Assembly: GCA_934668875.1 (NCBI GenBank)
Contig: CAKUON010000004.1
Span: forward strand, 124,001-188,000
From: an uncultured Collinsella sp.
GTDB taxonomy: Bacteria; Actinomycetota; Coriobacteriia; Coriobacteriales; Coriobacteriaceae
Length of the DNA: 64,000 nt
Direction of reading: 5' to 3'
The notes under the pieces were generated by a model. That model was given only the letters and a program-made list of their open reading frames with translations. It searched no databases and was not told the origin of the DNA. A program made the position numbers and the translations under genes. Below, piece after piece: positions 31,495 to 40,494 of this stretch (the stretch's first letter is position 1; each line of letters starts with the position of its first letter).

Positions 31495-32796
31495 ATGGCA
31501 TCAGCTCTGTCCGATCTTCAACCGCAACCAGCGCCTCAGGCTACCGCAGCGGCGCAGACCGCTATCGGCGATGGTCTGGTCAAAGAAGCCCAGGCATTTG
31601 CCGGTGAGCTTGCCGCATGGCGCCACGATCTCCATCAGACGCCCGAGCTCGGTAACAATCTTCCGCAGACGTCTGCCTATATCCAGGCGCGTCTGGACGA
31701 GATGGACATCCCCCATACCACGCTTGTCGACGGCTCCTGTGTTGTTGGCCTGATCGGTGCCGGTGCGGCCGCGGCTGCTCAGGGCAATGGTACGTGCGCG
31801 GACGAGCAAACCGGTACGGTTATCATGCTTCGCGGCGACATGGATGCCCTGCCCGTTGTCGAGGAATCGGGCGAGCCTTTCGCTTCCACCAACGGCTGCA
31901 TGCACGCTTGTGGCCACGATATGCATGCGACGGCGCTGCTCGGCGCGGCCCGTTTGCTCAAGGCCCGCGAGGCCGAGCTTGTCGACGCCAATGCCACCGT
32001 CAAACTGCTGTTCCAGCCGGGTGAGGAGACCTTTGAGGGAGCCCGCGCTGCCATCGCCGATGGCCTGCTGCAGAACCCGCGCCCCCAGGCTGCCTTTGCC
32101 ATGCACGTCAACAGCCAATCGCCGCTCGGCCTGGTGCTCTATGGGAGCCCGGCGCTTTCGGGCGTGTACGGTTTCCGCATCACGCTGCAGGGCAAGGGTG
32201 GCCACGGTTCCAGCCCCGAGATTTGCATCGACCCCATCACGGCCGGCGTCCATGTGCACCTGGCGCTCCAGGAGCTTATCTCCCGCGAGGTGCCAGCGGC
32301 CAAGGAAGTCGCACTTACCGTTGGTAAGTTCGCCGGCGGCTTGGCGGCCAACGTCATCCCCGACACCTGTGTGCTCGAGGGAACGCTGCGCGGCTTCGAT
32401 GTCGAGCTCATGACTCATCTCAAGGAGCGTATCGCGGAGGTCGTCAACGGCGTTGCCGCAACATATCGTACGCCGGCAGCCATCGAGACGCTTTCGGACG
32501 TTCCGCCGCTCGTGCTCGACAGCGATATGACCCAGGCCTCGCTTGGTTACGTGGGCGCGGTGCTGCCCAAGGCTGCCTTCCTGCCGCTATTCCACGCCAT
32601 GGCGAGCGAGGACTTCGCGCTTATCTCGAGCGAGATTCCGAGTGCGTACTTTACCGTGGGCGCGGCCGTGACCGATACGGACGAGCATTTTGCCCAGCAT
32701 CATCCCAAGGCGCGCTTTAACGATGCCGAGCTTCCTCTCGGCGCCGCGGCTTATGCCGCCGTCGCTCTCGGATACATTGCGGACCACAAGGAGTAA
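31495..32796 (+). CDS. M20-family amidohydrolase (hippurate/IAA-amino acid hydrolase type)
   Basis: Two-metal enzyme that cleaves N-acyl amino acids or similar amides in the cytoplasm. Its 433 residues have MLRGDMDALPVVEESG (metal-bridging Asp), HACGHDMHATALLGAARLL, FQPGEE with the catalytic Glu, and a dimerisation domain around GFRITLQGKGGHGSSP; the last His ligand falls in the MASEDFALIS region. The first 35 residues are Gln/Ala-rich and not conserved. The ATG at 31495 follows TGGAGGG. The MFS gene starts 3 bases after the stop, so the permease probably imports the substrate or exports the product. Confidence 0.9.
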   Translation: MASALSDLQPQPAPQATAAAQTAIGDGLVKEAQAFAGELAAWRHDLHQTPELGNNLPQTSAYIQARLDEMDIPHTTLVDGSCVVGLIGAGAAAAAQGNGTCADEQTGTVIMLRGDMDALPVVEESGEPFASTNGCMHACGHDMHATALLGAARLLKAREAELVDANATVKLLFQPGEETFEGARAAIADGLLQNPRPQAAFAMHVNSQSPLGLVLYGSPALSGVYGFRITLQGKGGHGSSPEICIDPITAGVHVHLALQELISREVPAAKEVALTVGKFAGGLAANVIPDTCVLEGTLRGFDVELMTHLKERIAEVVNGVAATYRTPAAIETLSDVPPLVLDSDMTQASLGYVGAVLPKAAFLPLFHAMASEDFALISSEIPSAYFTVGAAVTDTDEHFAQHHPKARFNDAELPLGAAAYAAVALGYIADHKE

Positions 32797-32799
32797 TCC

Positions 32800-34104
32800 A
32801 TGTCCCAGCAACGTAAATTTTTCCCCGGCTGGCTCGTGGTGGCCTCCGGCTTTGTCATCATGGCCACGTGCTACACCATTTTCGTTAACTGCATGAGCCT
32901 GTTTCAGCCGCTCATCGTAAGCGACCTGGGCATCACGCTTGCGCAGTACAACATCTCCAACGCCATCTCCACCGTGGTGAGCGTTATCGGCTCGCTTGTC
33001 ATTGGCCATGTCGCCGATAAGGTGAGCGGCCGCGTTTTGGGCTCCCTCACTGTAATCGCCACCTCTGCCGTTCTTGTCGGCATGAGCTTTGTCGGTGAGC
33101 TGTGGCAGGTCTACGTGCTCTTTGCCGTCTCGGGCTGCTTTGCCGTCGCCTCGACCCGCCTGCTCATCAGCCTGGTGACCGCCAACTGGTTTACGGCCAA
33201 GCGAGGCCTTGCCATCTCCATCGCGCTTTCGGGCTCGGGCTTTGGCGGCGCTATTCTGTCTCCCATCGTGAGCTCGCTCATCGTGAGCGTCGGCTGGCGT
33301 TCCGCCTTCCTGGTGCTCGCGGCTATCTGCATGGTGGCGGCGCTGCCCATCACGGCCTATTCCTTCCGCACCAAGCCTTCCGAGATCGGTCTTAAGCCGC
33401 TCGGCGAGAACCCGGGCGACCCGTCTGCTTCTGCCACGGGTGATAAGAACGAGAAGGCAGCCCCCGAGGTTAACGTTGGCTGGTCTCGCATCAAGAAGAG
33501 CCCGGCGTTTTGGCTGCTCGTCGTTGCCTTCCTCTTTATGGGCTTGGTCAACGGCGCCATCCTGCCCAACCAGGTTACCAACATGACGAGTGTTACCGTC
33601 AACGGTGCCAAGATTGTCACGGGCGGCCACGATCCCATGTGGGCGGGTACCGTACTTTCGGCCTACATGGTCACCGTCGTTATCGCCAAGATTTCGCTCG
33701 GCGCGATCTATGACCGCTTTGGCCTGCGCTTTGGCAATATCCTTGGCTCCGTTGCGTGCATTATCGCCTGCGTGGCGCTGTGCTTCCCGACGACGGACCT
33801 CGGTCCTATTGTCGCCGCTGTGAGCTTTGGTGTTGGAACGTGCATGGGCACCATCACGCCTACCATCGCCGCGTCCAAGCAGTTTGGCATGGCCGACCTC
33901 GGCAAGGTCACGGGCACCATCACCTCGCTCGAGATGGTCGGCGGCACCGTGGGCGCCATTGTCTCGGGCGTGCTGTTCGATGCCACGGGCTCCTTTGCGA
34001 GCACCTGGATCGTGTGCCTGGTGTGTTCTGTGGTCATGCTCGTATTCCTGCTGGCCTCGGAGCCCATCGCCGCCAAGCTGCGCGCAAGCGTGGCGGGGGA
34101 GTAG
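32800..34104 (+). CDS. MFS transporter (OFA/monocarboxylate-like)
   Basis: A 434-residue permease with 12 predicted helices. It begins FFPGWLVVASGFVIMATCYTIFVN, has the loop 2-3 signature GHVADKVSGRVLGS, a long central loop near 200-225 (GLKPLGENPGDPSASATGDKNEK), and a second half from SPAFWLLVVAFLFMGLVNG. The FFPGW start resembles the oxalate/formate antiporter and related families. Translation is coupled to the M20 hydrolase (AAGGAG in the hydrolase's last codons). Confidence 0.87.
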   Translation: MSQQRKFFPGWLVVASGFVIMATCYTIFVNCMSLFQPLIVSDLGITLAQYNISNAISTVVSVIGSLVIGHVADKVSGRVLGSLTVIATSAVLVGMSFVGELWQVYVLFAVSGCFAVASTRLLISLVTANWFTAKRGLAISIALSGSGFGGAILSPIVSSLIVSVGWRSAFLVLAAICMVAALPITAYSFRTKPSEIGLKPLGENPGDPSASATGDKNEKAAPEVNVGWSRIKKSPAFWLLVVAFLFMGLVNGAILPNQVTNMTSVTVNGAKIVTGGHDPMWAGTVLSAYMVTVVIAKISLGAIYDRFGLRFGNILGSVACIIACVALCFPTTDLGPIVAAVSFGVGTCMGTITPTIAASKQFGMADLGKVTGTITSLEMVGGTVGAIVSGVLFDATGSFASTWIVCLVCSVVMLVFLLASEPIAAKLRASVAGE

Positions 34105-34147
34105 ACGTCCGTCGCTCTTTTCTGTTCGCCCCGTTCTGTCCTTGGCC

Positions 34148-34343
34148 GCCTTGGAAGCCGAATGGATGCTCGTACCATCATTCGGTTTCCAGGGCAGCCA
34201 CGGGCCTACGAAATGATCCCTTTCCCTCCGTTCCCAAGGGATCACGTGATCCGAAGGGGACGGAGGAAAAGGGATCACAAACAGCGGCGGCGTGTCTGGC
34301 CGAACGAGTCCCCATACCCTCGTTCGGTCAGACACGCCGCCGC
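34148..34343. repeat. Three consecutive inverted repeats (E3) in the MFS-hisS gap
   Basis: The 304-base gap holds three. (a) 17-bp arms at 34148-34164 and 34179-34195. (b) 22-base arms at 34214-34235 and 34256-34277 around the perfect palindrome GGATCACGTGATCC (34239-34252). (c) 25-base arms at 34284-34308 and 34319-34343 with one mismatch. The apical 28 bases of (a) and (c) align at 19 positions with TACC kept in the loop. None has a T tract. Confidence 0.75.
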
Positions 34344-34360
34344 GTTGCTGCTTTGTGCCG

Positions 34361-34366
34361 TATAAT
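34361..34366 (+). promoter_or_regulatory. -10 box of hisS
   Basis: Perfect TATAAT 43 bases before the hisS start; no clear -35, because palindrome (c) occupies that region. Confidence 0.55.
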
Positions 34367-34408
34367 GTCCACTACCTATGACGCGATACAAAAGAAAGGT
34401 GTTTGCCC

Positions 34409-35722
34409 ATGCAGGCACAGAAGGCGGAGGGAACCCGCGACCTTATCGGCGCCGAGATGCGCGCCTGGCAAAAGATGCAGCAGATCGCTGCCGGCGTGTT
34501 CGAGCCGTTTGGTTTTAAACCCATCGAGACGCCCGCGATCGAGCAGGTGGACGTCTTTGTCCACGGCATCGGCCAGTCGACCGACGTCGTGCGCAAGGAG
34601 ATGTTCCGCGTCTTTAGCGGCGCCAACCTGGAGCGCGTCTTTACCGAGGGCACCGACACAAAACTCAAGCCCAAGCAGCGCCTGGCGCTTCGTCCCGAGG
34701 GCACGGCCGGTGTGGTGCGCGCAGTCGTGGAGAACAACCTGGTGCCCCAGGGCTCCACGCCGTTTAAGGCGTACTACGCCGAGGCCATGTTCCGCGGCGA
34801 GCGTCCCCAGAAGGGCCGCCTGCGTCAGTTCCACCAGGTGGGTATCGAGTGGCTCGGCGCTCCCGATCCGGCGGCAGACGCCGAGTGCATCATCATGCTC
34901 ATGGAGTTCTACAAGCGCCTGGGCTTCGATCTTTCCAAGCTCCGTCTGCTCATTAACTCGATGGGCGACGCTCGGTGCCGTCCGGCTTACCGCGAGCAGG
35001 TCAAGCAGTTTATCCTCGATCACGCCGACGAGATGTGCGACGAGTGCCGCGAGCGCGCCGAGCTCAACCCGCTGCGCGCTTTTGACTGCAAGAACGACCA
35101 CTGCCGCGAGATCATGGCCGACGCCCCGCTGATGGGCGACAACCTGTGCGACGAGTGCCGCGAGCACTACGAGCAGGTCAAGCGCTATCTGGATGCCGCC
35201 GGCATCGAGTATGTCGAGGACCCCACCCTGGTGCGCGGCCTGGACTACTACACCCGTACCGTCTTTGAGGTCGAGGCCCCCGGCGCCGGTGTCGGCTCCA
35301 TCGGTGGCGGCGGTCGCTATGACGGCCTGGTCGAACTCGAGGGTGGCAAGCCCACGGCCGGCGTCGGCTTCGCCGTCGGTTTTGAGCGTGCGCTGCTGGC
35401 CCTGCAGGCCTTTGGTAACGACTTGGGTGCCGAGGAGGCCCCGTGCGTCTACGTCGCCAATGCCGGCAAGGAGCTGCGTCAGAACGTCTTTGCCATCACG
35501 CAGGAGCTTCGCTCTGCAGGGATTGTGACCGAGGCCGACTATCAGGGCCGTTCGCTCAAAGCCCAGTTTAAGCAGGCCGATAAGGTGGGCGCCAAGCTCA
35601 TCCTGGTCCTGGGCGGCGACGAGCTTACCGCCGGCAAGGTCAAGGTGCGCGACATGGAGAGCCATGACGAGGCTCTCGTCGATCTGGCCAACGTCGTCGA
35701 GGCGGTTCGCGAGCGCCTGTAG
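34409..35722 (+). CDS. hisS: Histidyl-tRNA synthetase
   Basis: Class II synthetase for tRNA-His. The 437 residues include the opening AEGTRDLIGAEMRAW, motif 2 LRPEGTAGVVRAVVENNL with YAEAMFRGERPQKGRLRQFHQVGIE, the His-binding RGLDYYTRTVFEV, motif 3 GVGFAVGFERALLAL, and a C-terminal anticodon domain. It has a Cys-rich stretch MCDECRERAE and LCDECREHYE (about 210-255) that looks like a four-Cys zinc site, as in some bacterial HisRS. The ATG at 34409 follows AGAAAGG. aspS lies 9 kb away rather than adjacent. Confidence 0.97.
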   Translation: MQAQKAEGTRDLIGAEMRAWQKMQQIAAGVFEPFGFKPIETPAIEQVDVFVHGIGQSTDVVRKEMFRVFSGANLERVFTEGTDTKLKPKQRLALRPEGTAGVVRAVVENNLVPQGSTPFKAYYAEAMFRGERPQKGRLRQFHQVGIEWLGAPDPAADAECIIMLMEFYKRLGFDLSKLRLLINSMGDARCRPAYREQVKQFILDHADEMCDECRERAELNPLRAFDCKNDHCREIMADAPLMGDNLCDECREHYEQVKRYLDAAGIEYVEDPTLVRGLDYYTRTVFEVEAPGAGVGSIGGGGRYDGLVELEGGKPTAGVGFAVGFERALLALQAFGNDLGAEEAPCVYVANAGKELRQNVFAITQELRSAGIVTEADYQGRSLKAQFKQADKVGAKLILVLGGDELTAGKVKVRDMESHDEALVDLANVVEAVRERL

Positions 35723-35779
35723 CGCATCTTTTTGAGCTGCGGGCCTGCTAACGTGCCCTGCTCATGGAGAGCGATTGTT

Positions 35780-35818
35780 ACGGGGGTGTTTCGCTTTTAT
35801 GCGGAATGCCCCCGTTTA
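35780..35818 (+). terminator. Terminator after hisS
   Basis: ACGGGGGTGTTTCGC and GCGGAATGCCCCCGT pair (G-T wobbles) and are followed by TTTA. Confidence 0.6.
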
Positions 35819-35929
35819 CGTATGCCGTCCACCGAGAAATACGACCATTTAGGGCAAAAACCCTTGCAATGCAGAAAATACTTTTGTGTGGTAAAGCGCA
35901 ATCAGCGCCGAAAGTTTTTGTCGAGTGCC

Positions 35930-35935
35930 TATAAT
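35930..35935 (+). promoter_or_regulatory. -10 box of ppc
   Basis: Perfect TATAAT about 45 bases before the start codon; the -35 is not convincing. Confidence 0.5.
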
Positions 35936-35979
35936 GAATATCGCATGTTACGTGCATAGAAGGAGGAATGGGAGGAAAC

Positions 35980-38793
35980 GTGGCTGAGAACCCAAGCAAC
36001 CAGTCTGTACCCGAAGCCGCGGCGCGTGTCGCTGCCGTGGTCAACCGCCTCGTTAACCGAATCGGCTCGAATGCCGAGTCCAGGGAGCGTCTCGCCGAGA
36101 TCGAGATTCCCGAGGAGCTGCGCGACAATCTGGCGCTGTTCCTGCGCCTGGAGCGTCGTGTGCTTAGCGAGTATGATCCTGAGATCGCGGACCTGTTCGA
36201 CAAGATCCTGTCGGCCGAGATTGTGGCCAATGCCGGCAACCCCGGTACCCGCGCTGCCGACGAGGCCGTCGACGAGCAGGGCGTGCCCACCGCCGACGAG
36301 TCCACCGCCGTGGCATTCCGTGAGGTCGTCGATCTGATCGACAGCTTGCCGCTCGATAAGCAGCAGGTCATCGTTCGCGCCTTTACGAGCTTCTTCCACC
36401 TGGCAAACCTGTCGGAGGAGAACTACCGTGTGGCGCAGCTGCGCGAGCGCGAGGCCGGTGCGTCGACCGATACCGAGGTCGATCCCGCCAACGAGCTCAC
36501 CGTCGCTTATCACCAGCTGGTGAATGAGCTGGGCGTCGAGGGCGCCAACGAACTGCTCGGCAAGCTTGAGTTCCATCCCGTCTTTACCGCGCATCCCACT
36601 GAGGCCCGTCGCAAGGCCGTCGAGGGCAAGATTCGCCGTATCTCCAACCTGCTGGAGGAGCGTCCGCGTCTGGGCGGCTCCGACCTGGTGGAGAACGAGC
36701 GCCATATGCTGCAGGAGATCGACGCCCTGGTGCGTACGAGCCCCATCGCGCTCAAGAAGCCCACGCCGGTCGAGGAAGCCGATACCATCATCGACATCTT
36801 CGATAACACGCTGTTCGACGTCATCCCCGTCATCTATCGTCGCTTTGACGACTGGGTGCTGGGCGACAAGGCCGGTACCGTGCCGCCGCTGTGCCCGGCG
36901 TTCTTCCATCCCGGCAGCTGGATCGGTTCCGACCGCGACGGTAACCCCAACGTCACCGCCAAGGTGAGCCGTGAGGTCGCCGCCAAGTATTTCACCCACA
37001 TGGTGCTCAAGCTCGAGGACAAGTGCCGCCGCATCGGCCGTAACCTCACGCTCGAGGCCACTTACAGCAAGCCGTCTGCCGAGCTCATCAACCTGTGGAA
37101 CCATCAGGTCGAGATGAGCACCCAGTACACGGCCCGCGCCGAGCTGATCTCCGAGCACGAGCCGCATCGCGCCGTCATGCTCGTCATGGCCGACCGTCTG
37201 AACGCCACCGTGCGCCGTATCACCGACACCATGTATCACAGCGCAGACGAGTTCCTGGATGACCTGCGCGTCGTCCAGCGCTCGCTGGCCGCCTGCGGTG
37301 CCGTCCGTGCCGCCTACGGCCCGGTCCAGACCATCATCTGGCAGGTCGAGTCCTTCGGCTTCCACATGGTCGAGATGGAGTTCCGTCAGCACTCCGTGGT
37401 GCACGCCCGCGCCCTCAAGGATATCCACGAGAACGGTATCCATGGCGACCTGCAGCCCATGACGCGCGAGGTCATCGATACCTTCCGTGCCATCGGTTCC
37501 ATCCAAAAGCGCTATGGCAAGAAGATGGCGCACCGCTACATCATCTCGTTCACCAAGAGCGCCCAGCATGTGGCCGACGTCTTTGAGCTTGCCCACCTGT
37601 CCTTCGCACATGAGGAGGATGTCCCCGAGCTCGACGTGATTCCGCTGTTCGAGCAGCTCGAGGACCTCGAGGGCTGTGTCGACGTGCTCGACCAGATGCT
37701 TACGCTGCCCGTGGTGCAAAAGCGCCTTGCCCAGACCAACCGCCGCATGGAGGTCATGCTGGGCTATTCCGACTCCTCCAAGGATGCCGGTCCTACCACG
37801 GCCATGCTCGCGCTGCACTCCGCGCAGGAGCGCATCGCCAAGTGGGCCGAGAAGAACGATATCGACCTGGTGCTCATGCACGGCCGCGGCGGTGCCGTGG
37901 GCCGTGGCGGCGGTCCGGCCAACAAGGCCGTGCTGGCGCAGCCCAAGGGTTCGGTCAACTGCTTCTTTAAGCTCACCGAGCAGGGCGAGGTCATCTTTGC
38001 CCGTTACGGCAACCGCACGCTGGCTCAGCGCCATGTTGAGTCCGTTGCCGCCGCAACGCTTTTGCAGTCGGCCCCGAGTGTCGAGAAGACCAACACCGAG
38101 ACCACGCAGAAGTTCTGGGATATGGCCGAGAAGCTCAACGCCGCAAGCCACGAGCGCTATCTGGACCTGCTGAACACCGAGGACTTTACACCGTGGTTCT
38201 CGACCGTGACGCCGCTGACCGAGGTCGGCCTGCTGCCGATCGGCTCGCGTCCCGCCAAGCGCGGTTTGGGTGCCAAGTCGCTCGACGACCTGCGTACCAT
38301 TCCGTGGATCTTCAGCTGGAGCCAGGCGCGCATCAATCTGGCCGCCTGGTACGGCCTGGGTACCGCCTGCGAGCAGTTTGGCGATCTGGACCAGCTTAAG
38401 GCTGCCTACCAGGAGTGGCCGTTCTTCCGCACCTTTATCGACAACATCGAGATGTCGATCGCCAAGACCGACCAGCGCATCGCCAAGATGTATCTGCACC
38501 TGGGCGATCGCCAGGATCTGTCCGAGAAGGTCTTCACCGAGATGCAGCTCACGCGTAAGTGGGTCCTTGCTATCGTCGGTGACGAGTGGCCGCTGCAGCG
38601 TCGTCGCGTGCTCGGCTGCGCCGTCCGCGTGCGTAACCCCTATGTCGACGCCCTATCCATCGCCCAGGTCCGCGCCCTTCGCGAGGTGCGTATGAACCAG
38701 GACGAGATGGCCGAGGAGAAGAAGGCCGAGTACATGAGCCTGATTCTTTCGACTGTGACCGGCGTCTCGGCAGGATTGCAGAACACGGGGTAA
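35980..38793 (+). CDS. ppc: Phosphoenolpyruvate carboxylase
   Basis: Forms oxaloacetate from PEP and bicarbonate to refill the TCA branch. The 937 residues contain the catalytic His in FTAHPTEARRK, SDRDGNPNVT, GYSDSSKDAG, the mobile loop GRGGAVGRGGGP, and the C-terminal QNTG. I chose GTG 35980 because GGAGG lies four bases upstream; the ATG at 35968 has AGGAGG only one base away, which is too close. It stands alone, followed by palindrome E4. Confidence 0.95.
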   Translation: MAENPSNQSVPEAAARVAAVVNRLVNRIGSNAESRERLAEIEIPEELRDNLALFLRLERRVLSEYDPEIADLFDKILSAEIVANAGNPGTRAADEAVDEQGVPTADESTAVAFREVVDLIDSLPLDKQQVIVRAFTSFFHLANLSEENYRVAQLREREAGASTDTEVDPANELTVAYHQLVNELGVEGANELLGKLEFHPVFTAHPTEARRKAVEGKIRRISNLLEERPRLGGSDLVENERHMLQEIDALVRTSPIALKKPTPVEEADTIIDIFDNTLFDVIPVIYRRFDDWVLGDKAGTVPPLCPAFFHPGSWIGSDRDGNPNVTAKVSREVAAKYFTHMVLKLEDKCRRIGRNLTLEATYSKPSAELINLWNHQVEMSTQYTARAELISEHEPHRAVMLVMADRLNATVRRITDTMYHSADEFLDDLRVVQRSLAACGAVRAAYGPVQTIIWQVESFGFHMVEMEFRQHSVVHARALKDIHENGIHGDLQPMTREVIDTFRAIGSIQKRYGKKMAHRYIISFTKSAQHVADVFELAHLSFAHEEDVPELDVIPLFEQLEDLEGCVDVLDQMLTLPVVQKRLAQTNRRMEVMLGYSDSSKDAGPTTAMLALHSAQERIAKWAEKNDIDLVLMHGRGGAVGRGGGPANKAVLAQPKGSVNCFFKLTEQGEVIFARYGNRTLAQRHVESVAAATLLQSAPSVEKTNTETTQKFWDMAEKLNAASHERYLDLLNTEDFTPWFSTVTPLTEVGLLPIGSRPAKRGLGAKSLDDLRTIPWIFSWSQARINLAAWYGLGTACEQFGDLDQLKAAYQEWPFFRTFIDNIEMSIAKTDQRIAKMYLHLGDRQDLSEKVFTEMQLTRKWVLAIVGDEWPLQRRRVLGCAVRVRNPYVDALSIAQVRALREVRMNQDEMAEEKKAEYMSLILSTVTGVSAGLQNTG

Positions 38794-38816
38794 TCGATAG
38801 CCCTGTGGCTCTCACC

Positions 38817-38943
38817 GGGACCCGATGGGTTTCCCTCTGAATGCGTCCTCGCACTTGAAGCCCCCTTATCCTGCTCCTTCGGAGCTGCGGATAAGGGGGC
38901 TTCGTGCTGCGGAATGCATTCAGAGGGAAACCCTTCGGGTCCC
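38817..38943. repeat. Nested palindrome E4 after ppc
   Basis: Outer arms of 28 bases (38817-38844 and 38916-38943) match at 27 positions. Inside them, 15-bp arms (38857-38871 and 38889-38903) carry a GCTCC-TTC-GGAGC tip. The spacers between outer and inner stems are nearly the same as in E5 (15 of 18 and 16 of 18 bases). No T tract. The 374-base gap up to larA otherwise holds only the terminator at 39015. Confidence 0.78.
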
Positions 38944-39014
38944 TTCGTCCTCGGTCTTCTGGAATTAAAGCTGAGGAGAGGAATGGCGCGCTTCTCGCCT
39001 TACGACTGTAGCGG

Positions 39015-39046
39015 CCGCGGTCCCGTTTGGGATCGCGGTTGTTTTG
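39015..39046 (+). terminator. Terminator in the ppc-larA gap
   Basis: CCGCGGTCCC and GGGATCGCGG pair around GTTT and are followed by TTGTTTTG. Confidence 0.55.
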
Positions 39047-39167
39047 TTGTGGGTCAAATATGAACGTTGTGTTAATGAGTCGGTGGACGGTGGTGTTTTT
39101 CGGTGAGCGGCGTATCCTTCCAACGGTTTATCTAGTGTGTCAGTTGAAAGGAAGAGGGCGCTCATCA

Positions 39168-40445
39168 TTGTTTGAATGTGAACTGCCGTTTGACCACAAG
39201 ACGTTGCATCTGGAGCTCGAGGATAAGAACTTCGCGGGTGTGATGGAAGGTCATCAAAACGAGTTTAAGACTACAAAATCTCAGGAAGAGCTGGTAGAGG
39301 AGTCACTTGCCAACCCTTATGGCTCGCCTTCGCTCGAGGAGCTTTGTGCTGGCAAGAAGGATATCGTCATCATTAGCTCCGACCATACGCGTCCCGTTCC
39401 CTCGCGTGTGACGATGCCTATTCTGCTGCATCACATCCACGCTGCCGCTCCCGAGGCACGTGTGCGCATCCTGGTCGCGACCGGCATGCATCGTCCCTCG
39501 ACGCACGAGGAGCTCGTTAACAAGTACGGCGAGGAGATCGTCGCTAACGAGGAGATCGTCATGCATGTCGCGACCGACGACAGCATGATGAAAAAGATCG
39601 GTACCCTGCCTTCTGGTGGCGAGTGCATCATCAACAAGATTGCTGCCAATTGCGATCTGCTGCTTGCCGAGGGCTTCATTGAGCCGCACTTCTTTGCCGG
39701 TTTCTCTGGCAGCCGCAAGTCCGTGCTGCCCGGCATCGCCAGCTACAAGACCATCATGTACAACCACAACGGTCAGTTTGTGAACGATTCCCATTCGCGT
39801 GCTGGCAACCTGTGCCACAACCACGTGAGCGAGGACATGTTTGCCGCCGCTGAGATGGCCCACCTCGCCTTTGTGCTTAACGTGGTGCTTAACGGCAAGC
39901 ACGAGGTCATCGGCTCCTTTGCCGGCGACATCCACAAGGCGCACGAGGCCGGCTGCGAGTTCGTGAAGAGCCTTGCCGGCGTTGAGCCCGTCGAGTGCGA
40001 GATTGCCATCACCACCAATGGTGGCTACCCCCTCGATCAGAACATCTATCAGGCTGTGAAGGGCATGTGCGCTGCCGAGGCCACGCTTCCCGAGGGCGGC
40101 GTGATCATCGATGTCGCCGGTTGCGCCGACGGTCACGGTGGCGAGGGCTTCTATCACAACATCGCCGACAACGATCCGGCGGAGTTTGAGCGCGCCTGCA
40201 TCGACCGTCCTAAGGACGAGACCCTGCCCGACCAGTGGACGAGCCAGATCTTTGCCCGCATTCTGGCGCATCACCCTGTGATCATGGTCACCGACCTGTG
40301 CGATCACCAGATGCTCAAGGATATGCACATGACGCCGGTCAACACTATCGAGGAGGCGCTCAAGCTCGCCTTTGAGATGAAGGGTGCCGATGCCAAGGTT
40401 GCCGTTATTCCCGATGGCCTGGGCGTTGTTGTCGCGCAGCACTAG
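39168..40445 (+). CDS. larA: Nickel-dependent lactate racemase
   Basis: Interconverts D- and L-lactate using the nickel-pincer nucleotide cofactor. The 425-residue protein matches the Lactobacillus plantarum enzyme in length and motifs: IISSDHTRPVPS, ATGMHRPSTHEELVNKYGEE with the catalytic His, HFFAGFSGSRKSVLPG with the cofactor-binding His and Lys, NHNGQF, and GGYPLDQNIYQAVKGM. I chose TTG 39168 because GAAAGGAAGAGGG lies 11 bases upstream and the length then fits the family; upstream in-frame starts add an unrelated stretch. The channel gene follows 49 bases later. Confidence 0.94.
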   Translation: MFECELPFDHKTLHLELEDKNFAGVMEGHQNEFKTTKSQEELVEESLANPYGSPSLEELCAGKKDIVIISSDHTRPVPSRVTMPILLHHIHAAAPEARVRILVATGMHRPSTHEELVNKYGEEIVANEEIVMHVATDDSMMKKIGTLPSGGECIINKIAANCDLLLAEGFIEPHFFAGFSGSRKSVLPGIASYKTIMYNHNGQFVNDSHSRAGNLCHNHVSEDMFAAAEMAHLAFVLNVVLNGKHEVIGSFAGDIHKAHEAGCEFVKSLAGVEPVECEIAITTNGGYPLDQNIYQAVKGMCAAEATLPEGGVIIDVAGCADGHGGEGFYHNIADNDPAEFERACIDRPKDETLPDQWTSQIFARILAHHPVIMVTDLCDHQMLKDMHMTPVNTIEEALKLAFEMKGADAKVAVIPDGLGVVVAQH

Positions 40446-40494
40446 TGCGCGGCCTAAACGAATCGTTTATAACCGACAAGAAAGATAAGGTTTT

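Noticed and set aside
38983..39063. 26-codon frame after E4 with a fair ribosome binding site, possible leader peptide
   Set aside because: It crosses the terminator stem at 39015 and ends 100 bases before larA; no run of regulatory codons.
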